From Bombyx mori (taxonomy: Eukaryota > Arthropoda > Insecta > Lepidoptera > Bombycidae), in the NCBI RefSeq assembly GCF_030269925.1, contig NC_085124.1:12772001-12836000 (forward strand): 64,000 nt of DNA, written 5' to 3'. Of this stretch, positions 53,995-63,620 are shown piece by piece (the stretch's first letter is position 1; every line of letters starts with the position of its first letter). Below the pieces are notes generated by a model. That model saw only the letters and a program-made list of their open reading frames with translations, was not told the DNA's origin and ran no database searches. The translations under genes were made by a program, and so were the position numbers.

Positions 53995-54102
53995 AGGGTT
54001 GACTTCAGACAAGTGGCCTGTCATGCCAAATCATAATACAGTATGGTAAGAAGATATGCTGTGCCAATACCACATAATGTGGCATAAGGGCAAGAAGAAG
54101 AA
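53995..54102 (+). pseudogene. RTE-clade LINE tail
   Basis: ACTTCAGACAAGTGGCCTGT, then ATAATGTGGCATAAGGGCAA and an AAGAAGAAGAAG tail. Coding sequence is decayed. Confidence 0.5.
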
Positions 54103-54187
54103 GATCTAATATTATTAGCAATAATAAGAGAGGACTTTTGTAGAACACTTTAGTTGTTTGGTCTCTAGAATGGCCCCAGTCCATAAC

Positions 54188-54440
54188 TTTTTTTTATATT
54201 TTTTTATTGCTTAGATGAATGAACGAGCTCACAGCCCACCTGGTGTTAAGTGGTTACTGGAGTCCATAGACATCTACAACTTAAATTCGCCACCCACCTT
54301 GATATAAGTTCTAAGGTCTAGAGTATAGTTACAACTGCTGCCACACCTTCAAACCGAAACGCATTACTGCTTCACGGCAGAAATATGTAGGGTAGTGGTC
54401 TCAACCCGTGCGGACTCACAAGAGGTCCTACCACCAGTAA
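54188..54440 (-). mobile_element. SINE (Bm1-type) body and tail
   Basis: T-rich tail, GCTTAGATGAATGAACGAGC, body to CCACCAGTAA. Moderately diverged. Confidence 0.84.
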
Positions 54441-55050
54441 TAACTTCCCCCGGATATCTTCAAAGACGAGTAAGGGAATCAAGAGGGGTTTTCAGAGTGT
54501 TTTACTCGCATATTATTACGATCACCAATAGGTATTTTCTGATTGCAAGACGTAGAGTAATTAAGAGTAGTATAAGTAATTAAGAGTAATGAAAGTATTA
54601 CGAAATTAACGTCTTGAAAACTATTTTTCCTAGAAAAACTAATGAAACTGGACTAATCTTCGTTATTAGTATGTATGTATTTTTTTATAACAATTGTAAT
54701 TCGGAAAATTTATGGGTTCGCTTATTACACAGTAATGGCACTATTCCAGAAGCCTTTGCTAAACCACTATCGCTAATCGCAAAATCATTAATGAAGACGA
54801 CAAACAAACAAACAGACAAATATTTATAAACGCGCTTGTATCAGCTTGATATGTTCGTTTACATTTCATTACATTAGCTTGATATGTTTATATTTACTTT
54901 ATTTTATGAAGATGTGGTTTTCACTAATTTATTGTGGTAAGCTTTACTTAACATTTCGTGTTTGTTTCATGTCAATCGGTTCATAATTAAAAAAGTTATG
55001 CCAATTTAATGAATCACGTAGCTGAGCGTTTGTAGATTTTTTACGACTAA
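54441..55050. other. AT-rich DNA, nothing recognised
   Basis: No gene or repeat identified beyond short AT-rich echoes (TTGATATGTT twice near 54845-54885). Confidence 0.35.
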
Positions 55051-55250
55051 TTTTTTTCCTACCTGTGCATAGCCTTGAGACGCTATTTCAGCTTCTTCTT
55101 GACGTGTAGGTGAGCTCACGGGGCTCAAACCGGAGTGTTGCTAACACTGTCCCAAGCAAGGGCAGTGCTTCGCAGAATCTACCACCGGATCGGAAACGCA
55201 ACCCATTGAGAAGATCCGGCGAGGAACTCAGTGGGCTGTGTCTATGGGTT
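55051..55250 (-). mobile_element. Repeat B, B1 subfamily
   Basis: T-run at 55051, tail block, then the core to GTGTCTATGGGTTA. Similar in extent to 38545-38741. Confidence 0.78.
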
Positions 55251-55304
55251 AAAACTGCTGTCAAAGTCACTATTCCACGTGGACGGAGTCGCGGGCTAAG
55301 CTAG
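55251..55304 (+). mobile_element. Helitron 3' end fragment
   Basis: CCACGTGGACGGAGTCGCGG followed by GCTAAGCTAG before T, the same 3' terminus as the Helitron at 48053-48373. The 5' part has been lost, probably to the adjoining repeat B. Confidence 0.6.
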
Positions 55305-55972
55305 TTTAAAAACATATTCTAATCAAAATTAGGTTTAAATTCAAAGTCATTACTACGAAGTCAAAATCAGGATACTTAATAATAAAATCTTGGCTATAGA
55401 CACCGTTCTACGTTCCTTACACCAAAAAACAAATACGCAGTCAATATGCCTGCAGGTCTGTTCAGAATTTCTATAAGAAACATCCCGACCAATCAACCTG
55501 ACCTTCGTCACCTCAATATTCATTTACATTTGTTACCAAATACGGAACCGCGCACGTGTCAAAATACACTGGACAGTTCGGATGCCAGAAAATGTAGAGC
55601 TCAGAGGTCACGGAACTCAACCCTTCAATGTACGTATTGGTCCGTTTTTGCGAGGCGCGTTGCGGGTCGTATTAATCTGGCGTTACAAGTAGAAGTGTAG
55701 TGTGTATTAGTGAGTACTTCGCACGTACTACAAAGGTCTCTAACTGCCTGCTATTAACACTGCTCGACCCTTACAATACCGAACTAGGGATGGGAAAAGA
55801 ATTTCCTTGCTTTTTTTTTTGTTTTTGCGAAGAATAAAAAAAACGTTTGAAGTTACCTAACTAAAGCTAGAAAAAGGTATTTTATAAATTGCATTCTAAA
55901 TCATCTCCATAGGTTCCGCTTCTATATAATAGCCTATCTCCCGTAGATATACTTCAGGCTGTATAAAAGCAA
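55305..55972. other. Single-copy intronic DNA
   Basis: 55446-55700 has an 84-codon domain-free frame and is less AT-rich (GCACGTGTCAAAATAC). Possibly conserved; no exon supported. Confidence 0.3.
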
Positions 55973-56219
55973 ACTGGTGGTAGGACCTCTTGTGAGTCCG
56001 CATGGGTAGGTACCACCACCCTGCCTATTTCTGCCGTGAAGCTGTAATGCGTTTCGGTTTGAAGGATGGGGCAGCCGTTGTAACTATACTGAGACCTTAG
56101 AACTTATGTATAAAGGTGGGTGGCGCATTTACGTTGTAGATGTCTATGGGCTCCAGTTACCACTTGAGACCAGGTGGGCAGTAAGCTCGTCGATCCATCT
56201 AAGCAATAAATAAATAAAA
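55973..56219 (+). mobile_element. SINE (Bm1-type) body and tail
   Basis: AACTGGTGGTAGGACCTCTT to AAGCAATAAATAAATAAAA. Well preserved. Confidence 0.86.
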
Positions 56220-56584
56220 GGACTTTTGTTCGTACAGAGTAAACTGCGCCTTAAATGATAAACATTACAAATAATGTTATGTATCATTGAACGATCATAG
56301 TAATTCATGAATTTGTCTAATTTAATAAGAACATGGTCGTTATGGGGTAACAATTGGGGGGTAGATGTTGCTCGCGTCCGTAGGATTACCATCTTTTCCT
56401 AGACCCTCCCTACACGTGCCCTCCGGGTGGTGCAAAATGAGCAACAACGCCGAGCTACAGGCGGCGGTTAATTAACCTGAATAATGGTAACCACAAACCA
56501 TGAGGACTAAATTCCCTCAATAAGAGTGGCGATGGTACCTTGGGAAAGTATCATTAGTATTTCTCCCAACCCCTTTATAAAAAT

Positions 56585-56950
56585 ATGGAAAGTCAGAGTA
56601 ATGAGTGTGATTTGTCATGCGCCCCGGCTAACCCCCGGCGCCCTCTGGTACCCGGGCCGGAGGGTGTGAAATCTGCTACCGAAGACGGCATAGAAGTGGC
56701 AACCCAGGCTTCTATGCCAGTAAATGCTACTGGTCAAAAGAAGTTAGTTCAGCAGGCATTCCATCCTAGCCTCTTTTTAAATCGGCCAAGAAGTTCGTCA
56801 TCAGTATTATTGTCTGCTAAAATCGTATCTCGCAGACAGAATATTCCAGGTGAAAGAAGGGGATTCTTTGTCACGATTCTGCGATATCTCAGCAGGTGTA
56901 CCACAGGGATCAGTCCTGGGACCACTATTATATACTATATACACTGCTGA
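56585..56950 (+). pseudogene. LINE ORF1 (gag-like) start fused out of frame to RT sequence
   Basis: Starts MESQSNECDLSCAPAN and runs about 60-75 residues in what should be the N-terminal region of a LINE nucleocapsid-like ORF1 protein. After the deletion junction the frame continues in the wrong phase over RT sequence and stops at 56950. No zinc knuckles are present; they would lie in the deleted part. Confidence 0.6.
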
Positions 56951-57650
56951 CCTACCTGAGGTTAATGATGTTACCACTGCAACATTCGCCGATGATACTG
57001 CAATATTGGTGAGTCACACGGATCGTTTTGTAGCATCACAAAGATTGCAAAAAGGTCTTGATAAAATATCCACATGGCTACACAAGTGGCGAATAAAAGC
57101 CAGTGCAAACAAGTCGGTACATGTTACATTCACATTGCGAAAAGGTGATTGTCCACCTGTCCATGTTAATAACGCTATATTGCCCCATCAAGACAATGTA
57201 AGATACCTGGGAATGCACTTGGACCGCCGCCTAACATGGAAACACCACATTCAAACTAAGAGACAGGAACTAAACATCCGATACAAAAATCTCCATTGGC
57301 TGTTGGGACGTAACAGCAAGCTGAGTGTTGACAACAAACTTTTAATTTACAAAGTTATCCTTAAGCCAGTTTGGCTGTACGGAATCGAATTATGGGGTAG
57401 CGCCTGCAATTCGAATATCAGTATTATACAAAGAATGCAAAACTGTATCTTGCGCTCCATAAGTGGTGTTCCGTGGTTGGTCACAAACACTGAAATACAC
57501 AAAGAACTAGGGATGCCTACAATAATGCAGGAAATCGTAAAATTTAAACAAAAACACCACGAAAGACTGGAAAAGCACCCAAACAATCTGGCTGCCGCCT
57601 TGAAAAAACGAAGTTACGGTAAAAGGCTCAAGAGAAAAGACGTCATATAG
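56781..57650 (+). pseudogene. Jockey-clade reverse transcriptase, C-terminal half
   Basis: This frame encodes the second half of a LINE reverse transcriptase. It opens with KSYLADRIFQVKEGDSLS, continues SAGVPQGSVLGPLLYTIYTA and FADDTAILV (two catalytic Asp residues), then YLGMHLDRRLTWKHHI and YGIELWGSA, and ends KRLKRKDVI. These blocks in this order are typical of Jockey-clade LINEs. The first catalytic Asp block and all upstream domains are missing. A GTG at 56850 is not a plausible start; the frame is open further 5' to about 56781. No stop or frameshift interrupts the surviving part. Confidence 0.8.
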
Positions 57651-57871
57651 TTCAATGACAAATCTTAAATTTAGAGTAGATGGCTCGCTGGAGTCACGCT
57701 CTTACTGACTTAGAAAATTTCAACTCATCTAATAAAAGTACTGGATACTGATTGTAGATAAAAAGAGAGAAAAAAAAAAAAAAAAAAAAAAAAAATAATC
57801 AATGAGTATTGATGAAGCTCATGTTAAAACTCTATTAGCGGTACTTCTGAATAGAATAATACATACATATG

Positions 57872-58000
57872 GGGCGGTAGCCATCATACTACACAAGATA
57901 TTCATTGATATATCCCTGAATCTCGCTTACGACATTTTCAAGATAAGCTTGCATCTATACAAGTTCCGAACACCAATATACGGACCGTCGGTCTACCGAG
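57872..58000 (-). repeat. Repeat D copy
   Basis: Reverse-oriented match: GGTAGCCATCATAC, CATTTTCAAGATAAGCTTGC and ACCGTCGGTCTACCGAGCAA. A short CACACACACATACATACATA tract follows at about 58012. Confidence 0.68.
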
Positions 58001-58098
58001 CAATATCGCACGCACACACACATACATACATACATACATGTACCCGAGTGACCTTCACGATGAAGGAAGGACATGGTCGAATCAAATAGATCCAGCAA

Positions 58099-58182
58099 AA
58101 ATTATAATTTTGCGTAATAGCTGGTGGGAAAGCGTCTTGTGAACCCGCCCGGGTACCACTGTCGTTTTGCCTATTTCTGGCT
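58099..58182 (+). mobile_element. SINE (Bm1-type) decayed body fragment
   Basis: AATTATAATTTTGCGTAATA, CTGGTGGGAAAGCGTCTTGT and TTTTGCCTATTTCTGGCT match the linker and start of the body. Confidence 0.62.
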
Positions 58183-58225
58183 ACAAAACTTGACTCTAAG
58201 CTCGCGCCTCAATATGCGTGGCGGC

Positions 58226-58378
58226 TTTTTTTGTTTCGTACCTAAGCTGGTGGTAACTTAGGGGCTATGCCAGCATAGCCGGGTGAGTGAGTGAGCTCAC
58301 GGGGCTCTAACCTGGTGACGTTATCCGGATCGAAAACGCGACCCACTGAGAAAATCAGGCGAGAAACTGACAAACTCA
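58226..58378 (-). mobile_element. Repeat B, diverged
   Basis: TTTTTTTGTTTCGTACCTAA tail, GAGCTCACGGGGCTCTAACC and the core CACTGAGAAAATCAGGCGAG with internal loss. Confidence 0.65.
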
Positions 58379-58546
58379 GTCGTCATATATCTGAGGAGCG
58401 CGTGGCAGCATTGACGCTCTTATTGTTTATAGGATTCGGTAACAACTTCATTCTAGAACAGTATCTGAGCTGTATTTGGCAACGCGATCAAAATATTCCG
58501 ATACGCTAATTGATTCATGTAAAATAAATCGTTCGGAATCATTTAG

Positions 58547-59056
58547 CACTTTGACTGCCGTTTAGGACATCAGTACCCTACGCGGCGCACTGAAGTAATT
58601 ATGTCGATTTCTCTTTTTGATCTTCTTAATAAGGCACAAGAATATCTAGCAGCCTCTGGGAAAGACGAATCAAAAGATATACTGAGAAGGAATCTACTTC
58701 TAAGAGACCTAAAATACTAAAACGTACATTAACAAACAAAAGTTAGGCAATCCCGGCGCTTAAGGCAGATTTATATTGAGTCAGTAGCTAACGTCAGTAG
58801 CTAACGCTAGAACGTAATTCTTCACGTTTCGCATAATATGAAATAATAATCATTTTTTGGTCATGGTCATAAACATCATTTAAAAAATACACAATCAATC
58901 TAAATCGTTATACAATTAAGTCACACATACAATAACATAATAATAACATCTGTCTCATGGGACTTCGTAATTGGAATAGAGTATAGTAACAGAAATCGAC
59001 ATAATTACTTCAGTGCGCCGCGTAAGGCACCGGTGACCTACACGACAGTCAAAGGG
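58547..59056. mobile_element. piggyBac-like MITE with long TIRs
   Basis: About 65-bp terminal inverted repeats: the left end CACTTTGACTGCCGT runs to GGCGCACTGAAGTAATTATG, and the right end complements it, starting CCCTTTGACTGTCGTG. The right flank is TTAA; the left flank is TTAG, a one-base change of TTAA. CCC ends and a TTAA target are the piggyBac superfamily signature. 510 bp with no transposase, so non-autonomous. Confidence 0.83.
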
Positions 59057-59583
59057 TTAAATTAAATCGACACTTCAACCCTTACAGAGCTCCTAACGAC
59101 AACAATATAATTAAATACGATTGAACACAATTTGGGTGCGATTAAAATAAACACATGCCTTACACAAAAACTGGTAGGCGTCACGACTTATCCAAATGTT
59201 AACCCTTCAACGATTTGCCACCACGGCTCGGCACCTGGGTACAAAAAAATACTCCATTTATTTGTTCGACCCAAAATATTGTGACAAACGACCCACCTCG
59301 ACATTAGTGAATGAATGCGTTGACACATTTTTTTTTCGTTGTGTCAAAAGAAAGAACATTGTGAATGAACGACATGATATCTTCTCACTGCTTTGTTGGA
59401 TTCATAATGGTACCTCTTGAATTTGAATCGGTTTGTTGGTGTTACAATGATGTTAATGCGAGGATGCTTTCTTTAAATTACTTTAAATGGAGACAAGAAC
59501 TTATTTTTTTATCAGCAATAAAAAGACAGACATTAAGAAGACGAGACAGAAGTTGTTCGTCGTTTACCTGGATTATATCCTTC
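59057..59583. other. Single-copy intronic DNA
   Basis: Short open frames without domains. No repeat recognised. Confidence 0.35.
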
Positions 59584-59768
59584 TTTTTTCCCTACCTATT
59601 AGCTGGTATTCTAAGAGGCTATTCCAGCTACGCCCGGACGGGTAAGTGAGCTCACGGGGTCAACCTGAGAGAATTTGTTAACACCAGCCCTAGCAAGAGC
59701 AGTGTTTCGCAGAATCTACCACTGGATCGGAATCACGACCCACTGAGAAGATCCGGCGAGAAACTAAA
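59584..59768 (-). mobile_element. Repeat B, B1 subfamily
   Basis: T-rich tail (TTTTTTCCCTACCTATTAGC), middle block, and the core ending CGGCGAGAAACTAAATGAG. Confidence 0.75.
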
Positions 59769-60119
59769 TGAGCGTTTATATCCAGAAAACCGAATAAAAC
59801 AATGCTAAAAGCTTCAAAAATAGCTTTAACGAACTTTTCTTACTTTCTTTCGATCTAAAACAATATAAACGCCATTTAACAGGGGCTCAAATATTATATT
59901 ATAATCAGGAAACAATTTACTAATATTTGTAGTTAGTTATATTTTACATGATAAGTATTTCAAAAACTATGCCCCATTTTAGAACCAAAACAACGTAGAA
60001 AACTGTGTGTTTTTCGTCTCCTTTTTCTTTGGACGACACATCTAATCAAATGTTTTCTCAAAAAGCTGATATCCAATAACCTTCCCTACCATAAGAATTT
60101 ACCGCGGACTTAACAGGGA
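59769..60119. other. AT-rich DNA, nothing recognised
   Basis: No gene or repeat identified. Confidence 0.35.
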
Positions 60120-60330
60120 TGCTTGCAATAAAATTTCAATTACCTTGAACCGACTTAGCTTGCATCCCAAATTATAACAGGTCCTTTGTTGGCGGATTAG
60201 CCGGCAAAGTGCGGAGGGCAAGCCACGCTACCGCCGGCGATAATTGAAATAGCTTCGCGCATTAGACGGGTAACCACCGGTAGACAAAGGCCCCCGGCGC
60301 GAGATCCTTGCGCTGTAAGGGGGTTCACAA
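60120..60330. promoter_or_regulatory. Candidate intronic regulatory island 14
   Basis: A GC-rich single-copy block with GGCGGATTAGCCGGC (K50-homeodomain-type GGATTA), CCTTTGTT and GACAAAGG (Sox/TCF-like), CCGGCGATAATTGAAA, and many CpGs. It has the richest motif content of the islands. Confidence 0.43.
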
Positions 60331-60413
60331 AAGTAGTTTAGGAGCGAATAGTTTTTTTTTAAACGTAAATTTATTTATTTTTGTCTCCATTGGTAGGTAT
60401 AACAAGCTTGTGG

Positions 60414-60572
60414 CGGTAGCCATCATACAATGCAAGATATTTGACAGATGCCTGAATCTCGCTTAGGACATTTTCAAGATAAGCTTGCATATATACAGGT
60501 TCTGTACAACAACATTCGGACTGTCGATCTACCGAGCAATATCATCCGCTCGGTGGAAGATCTTCCTTTCGT
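60414..60572 (-). repeat. Repeat D copy
   Basis: Best-preserved copy: GGCGGTAGCCATCATACAAT, CATTTTCAAGATAAGCTTGC, GATCTACCGAGCAATATCAT, then CTCGGTGGAAGATCTTCC. The unit probably extends further into 60573-60800, where an open frame without a recognised domain continues. Confidence 0.7.
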
Positions 60573-61180
60573 CGTTGTACCATCAAAGTGGTGACCCTCG
60601 ACAGCGAGAATCTTGGAAACTGCGGGCAGTACATATTCACAGTTACTGTGTTATCCATCCTTTGTGTCAGTGCGTACCCAATACAGTAAGAGAAGCAGGA
60701 CTACTACGACCGCTCCTACAAGCTAACATTGCCCGCCGGATACCTTAGACAAAGTGTTGGTGATGGGCAAGGTGGCAGAAATAACCACCCAAATTGGGCG
60801 GCCAGTTTTGATTCAGTGACAGATCGATTTGGATGCGCTCAGCTTAAAATTCTCTACCTACTATTTTTCTCCAGCGATGTTTAGTGAATTTTAAAATACT
60901 CTTAAATTACCTAACAGACTTGACATTTTTGGGTCACAAAGGTCACGGACGGGGGCGATTAGGCGACCCGAACCCTGGCCGACTTCCTAAGAGGTACTGG
61001 AATCGTGCTCATGAGATCCTTTTCACTCAATCGCAAAATAGGCCAAAGCTGATGACATCGATTCGGGCAGAATTGTTCTGGTACTTAATGGCTTTAAACA
61101 AGCTATCTGTCTTAACAATAAAAACTGATAACAATATTTATTGAAATGCAATGCTTATAATATTGATGGTCACATTTACA
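60573..61180. other. Unclassified, possibly extension of repeat D
   Basis: Less AT-rich, with domain-free frames (60485-60748, 60884-61144). GGTCACGGACGGGGGCGATT lies near 60941. No gene supported. Confidence 0.3.
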
Positions 61181-61287
61181 TTAGGCAGCGGCTTGGCTCT
61201 GCCCCTGGCATTGCTGGGCGACGGTAACCACTCACCATCAGGTGGGAGGTATGCTCGTCTGCCTACAAGGGCAATAAAAAAAAAAAA
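61181..61287 (+). mobile_element. LINE-C 3' tail
   Basis: TTAGGCAGCGGCTTGGCTCT to AAGGGCAATA plus A-run. Lacks the GAAGTCCAT segment present in other copies. Confidence 0.8.
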
Positions 61288-61836
61288 TTATATGGCCATT
61301 GAAATTTGCTTCGTTTTTGTTTCTAAAGAAGATTATTTCGGTACACAAAGCTATTGTCTCAATTCGAAAATGAAAAAAAATCGTACAACAGGATTAAATG
61401 AGATCCAGGGATCACGTTATACTGGCCCCGTACAATGACGTCACATTCCACCGGATTACAAAGTGCCCCGAACTCAATTAAGTAACCCCGCAAAATTCTA
61501 TTCCATATTAATTTATTGGCTATCGTTCGTGTAGTCGGATATTGGAATGTGCATCGCTCTTGATATTGGATTGATTGCTAAAGTGGCATGTAATAATGTC
61601 TAATAGGATTAGTCGGTCGTATTTTCGTTTCATTTCAGTTTATGATTTCAATACACTATTATGATGATGATAATGATCATGATCAATGGAAATTTTCGAA
61701 TAATGCATCAATAAAATTATCAATTTCTTCAATTCAAATTTTTCCTAGTAGGTACCTCCTAGAAATACAAATATATGGCAATCAGCTAATTCTAAAATAT
61801 TTATCTAGAATTAGAAATTTAAGCCAATACTGCCAA
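61288..61836. other. Single-copy intronic DNA with one CRE
   Basis: TGACGTCA at 61436-61443, in the context ACAATGACGTCACA also found at 28253. 61400-61640 is less AT-rich. No exon seen. Confidence 0.35.
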
Positions 61837-62022
61837 TATAGCCCACTGAGATTCTCACGGGATCATCTCAGTCGCGATTCCGATCGGGTGGTAGGTTCTG
61901 CCAAGCACAGCTCTTGCTAGGTGCTAAATGTTAGCAGCGTCTCTCAGGCTGAGGCCCGTGAGCTCACCCACCAGTAAGGGTGAAGCTAGACTAGCCCTCT
62001 GAGACTAGCTAGATAGGCATAT
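61837..62022 (+). mobile_element. Repeat B, diverged
   Basis: AGCCCACTGAGATTCTCACG, GATCGGGTGGTAGGTTCTGC, GTGAGCTCACCCACCAG and a decayed tail without a clear A-run. Confidence 0.7.
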
Positions 62023-62288
62023 AAGACCAAGAAACCACAACGATTAGCCATATACGACATCATAAATGATTTGTTTCCAATCTGACATGAAAAACTCTTA
62101 TTAGTATATTAATTTAGTATAGTTTCTTCAAATTGAATTATTAATATTTCAAAAAATTAATAATCGAATAAACATTTTGATTGTATCAAGATATACCGAT
62201 TTCAAATTGACGTCTAGTAACAGATTCGCGTCTTTTATTTCAATTGATTTTATGACGTTCTTATTAATACTTGGCCTTATTATTATTA
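62023..62288. other. AT-rich DNA, nothing recognised
   Basis: No gene or repeat identified. Confidence 0.35.
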
Positions 62289-62793
62289 CTAGTAGACCCC
62301 GGTTGTCGAAATTCGATTTAATTTAAATTTAAATTATTATAATATTTAATAATATAAATAATATAAATATAATATTTATAATTAATATAAATATTTAATT
62401 TAAATTATTAGTTTGAAAATTATTACATTCTATTGTCTTTTTCATTTTACTTCCTATAATGACAGATTTCGCCAAGACTACATTATGGACAAATAATATT
62501 AAATACAAACAACATTAGTCTATTCTCAATTTGACCACAGACTTTAAACAATAACAAAAGTTTGACAATAAACGAAGAGCATTTAAGCGTGTGTGTGTAT
62601 CAAATACATGGTAGTGTGTGTCATGTTTTTTTTTATTGATTTCATGTACTTTTTAAGCATCATTTAAAAAATATTAGCATTTTGGAGAAGGACTCTATAT
62701 TCTCTATAAGTGTGGGAAATTTCATACTCCTCCGTCAGCGCAATTTTCGTAAAAAGGGCTATAAAGTTTTTGCTTCACGTATTAATATATAGA
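62289..62793 (-). mobile_element. Non-autonomous Helitron, family H1, copy 6
   Basis: CTAG at 62289 and a minus-strand start TCTATATATTAATACGTG at 62793, A|T flanked. Longer than its relatives because 62325-62410 holds an expanded ATAT/AATAT tract near the 3' hairpin. Confidence 0.82.
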
Positions 62794-63065
62794 TTATTTT
62801 TTAATTCAAAAATCACAAATTTCGAAGCCCGGGAACGACACGAGAGCTAGTACGTGTCTTGAATCTAAATGCGAAGTTTAGTGCGATATGGCGTCGCCTC
62901 GAGTAGCTGGCTCCACGCTAATGAATCCCGACAGAATTAACGAATTAATATATCAACCTTAATTTATACTGTTGAATAATACGGATTGTGGATTTAAGGT
63001 GAGGACGGCTTCCGGAAGGTATTTAATAAAAACGTCCTTGCAGTGTTCGTTATAAGTAATTTTTT
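62794..63065. other. Single-copy intronic DNA
   Basis: 62820-62950 has CpGs (GATATGGCGTCGCCTCGAG). Nothing recognised. Confidence 0.3.
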
Positions 63066-63303
63066 ATTGGTGGTAGGACTTGAGAGGCCGCACGGGTATG
63101 TGCCACCACAATGCCTATTTCTGCCGTGAAGCAATAATGCATTTCGGTTTGAAGCGTGGGGCAGACGTTGTAACTATACTGAGACCTTAGAACTCATATC
63201 TCAAGGTGGGTGGCGGCATTTACGTTGTAGATGTCTATGGGCTCCAGTAACCACTTAACACCAGATGGGCTATGAGCTCGTCCACCCATCTATGCATAAA
63301 AAA
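63066..63303 (+). mobile_element. SINE (Bm1-type) body and tail
   Basis: TTGGTGGTAGGACTTGAGAG to CCATCTATGCATAAAAAA, with a small loss near the start. Confidence 0.83.
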
Positions 63304-63620
63304 GTAAGCAAAGTTGTGATATGCCTTTTTAGTGTTTAATCATGTGGCACTTCTGGAATTTATTCTCGAGGATGTTCGTCTTAATGACGGAAATTGCGTT
63401 TTCGATATTCACTTTGTGTGGTTTTACCAATTACTTCTTTGTTTTTTCATTCGAATTATTCGCCACACTATTTCAATTATTCGCCACAAATCACGAATTT
63501 CGATGTAACTATTTATTTATTAAAATCGATTTGTAAAAGAACATCTCTCGAACGCTCTCAACTCGTCCAAGCCACGCCTCATTACAAATAGAACGTTACG
63601 TCCGGCAAAAGTGATATTTA
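63304..63620. other. AT-rich DNA with a short direct repeat
   Basis: AATTATTCGCCACA occurs twice (63455 and 63475). Overlapping frames lack domains. Confidence 0.35.

Larger units (their letters stand above)
56344..57795 (+). mobile_element. Internally deleted Jockey-clade LINE with both ends
   Basis: The element has a GC-richer 5' UTR (start uncertain, about 56344), the beginning of an ORF1, a large internal deletion somewhere between about 56760 and 56815, the 3' half of a reverse transcriptase, and a 25-base A-run at 57771-57795. It has lost the rest of ORF1, the endonuclease and the front of the RT. Keeping a 5' end while losing the middle is unusual for LINE copies, which normally lose the 5' end. 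Confidence 0.75.
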
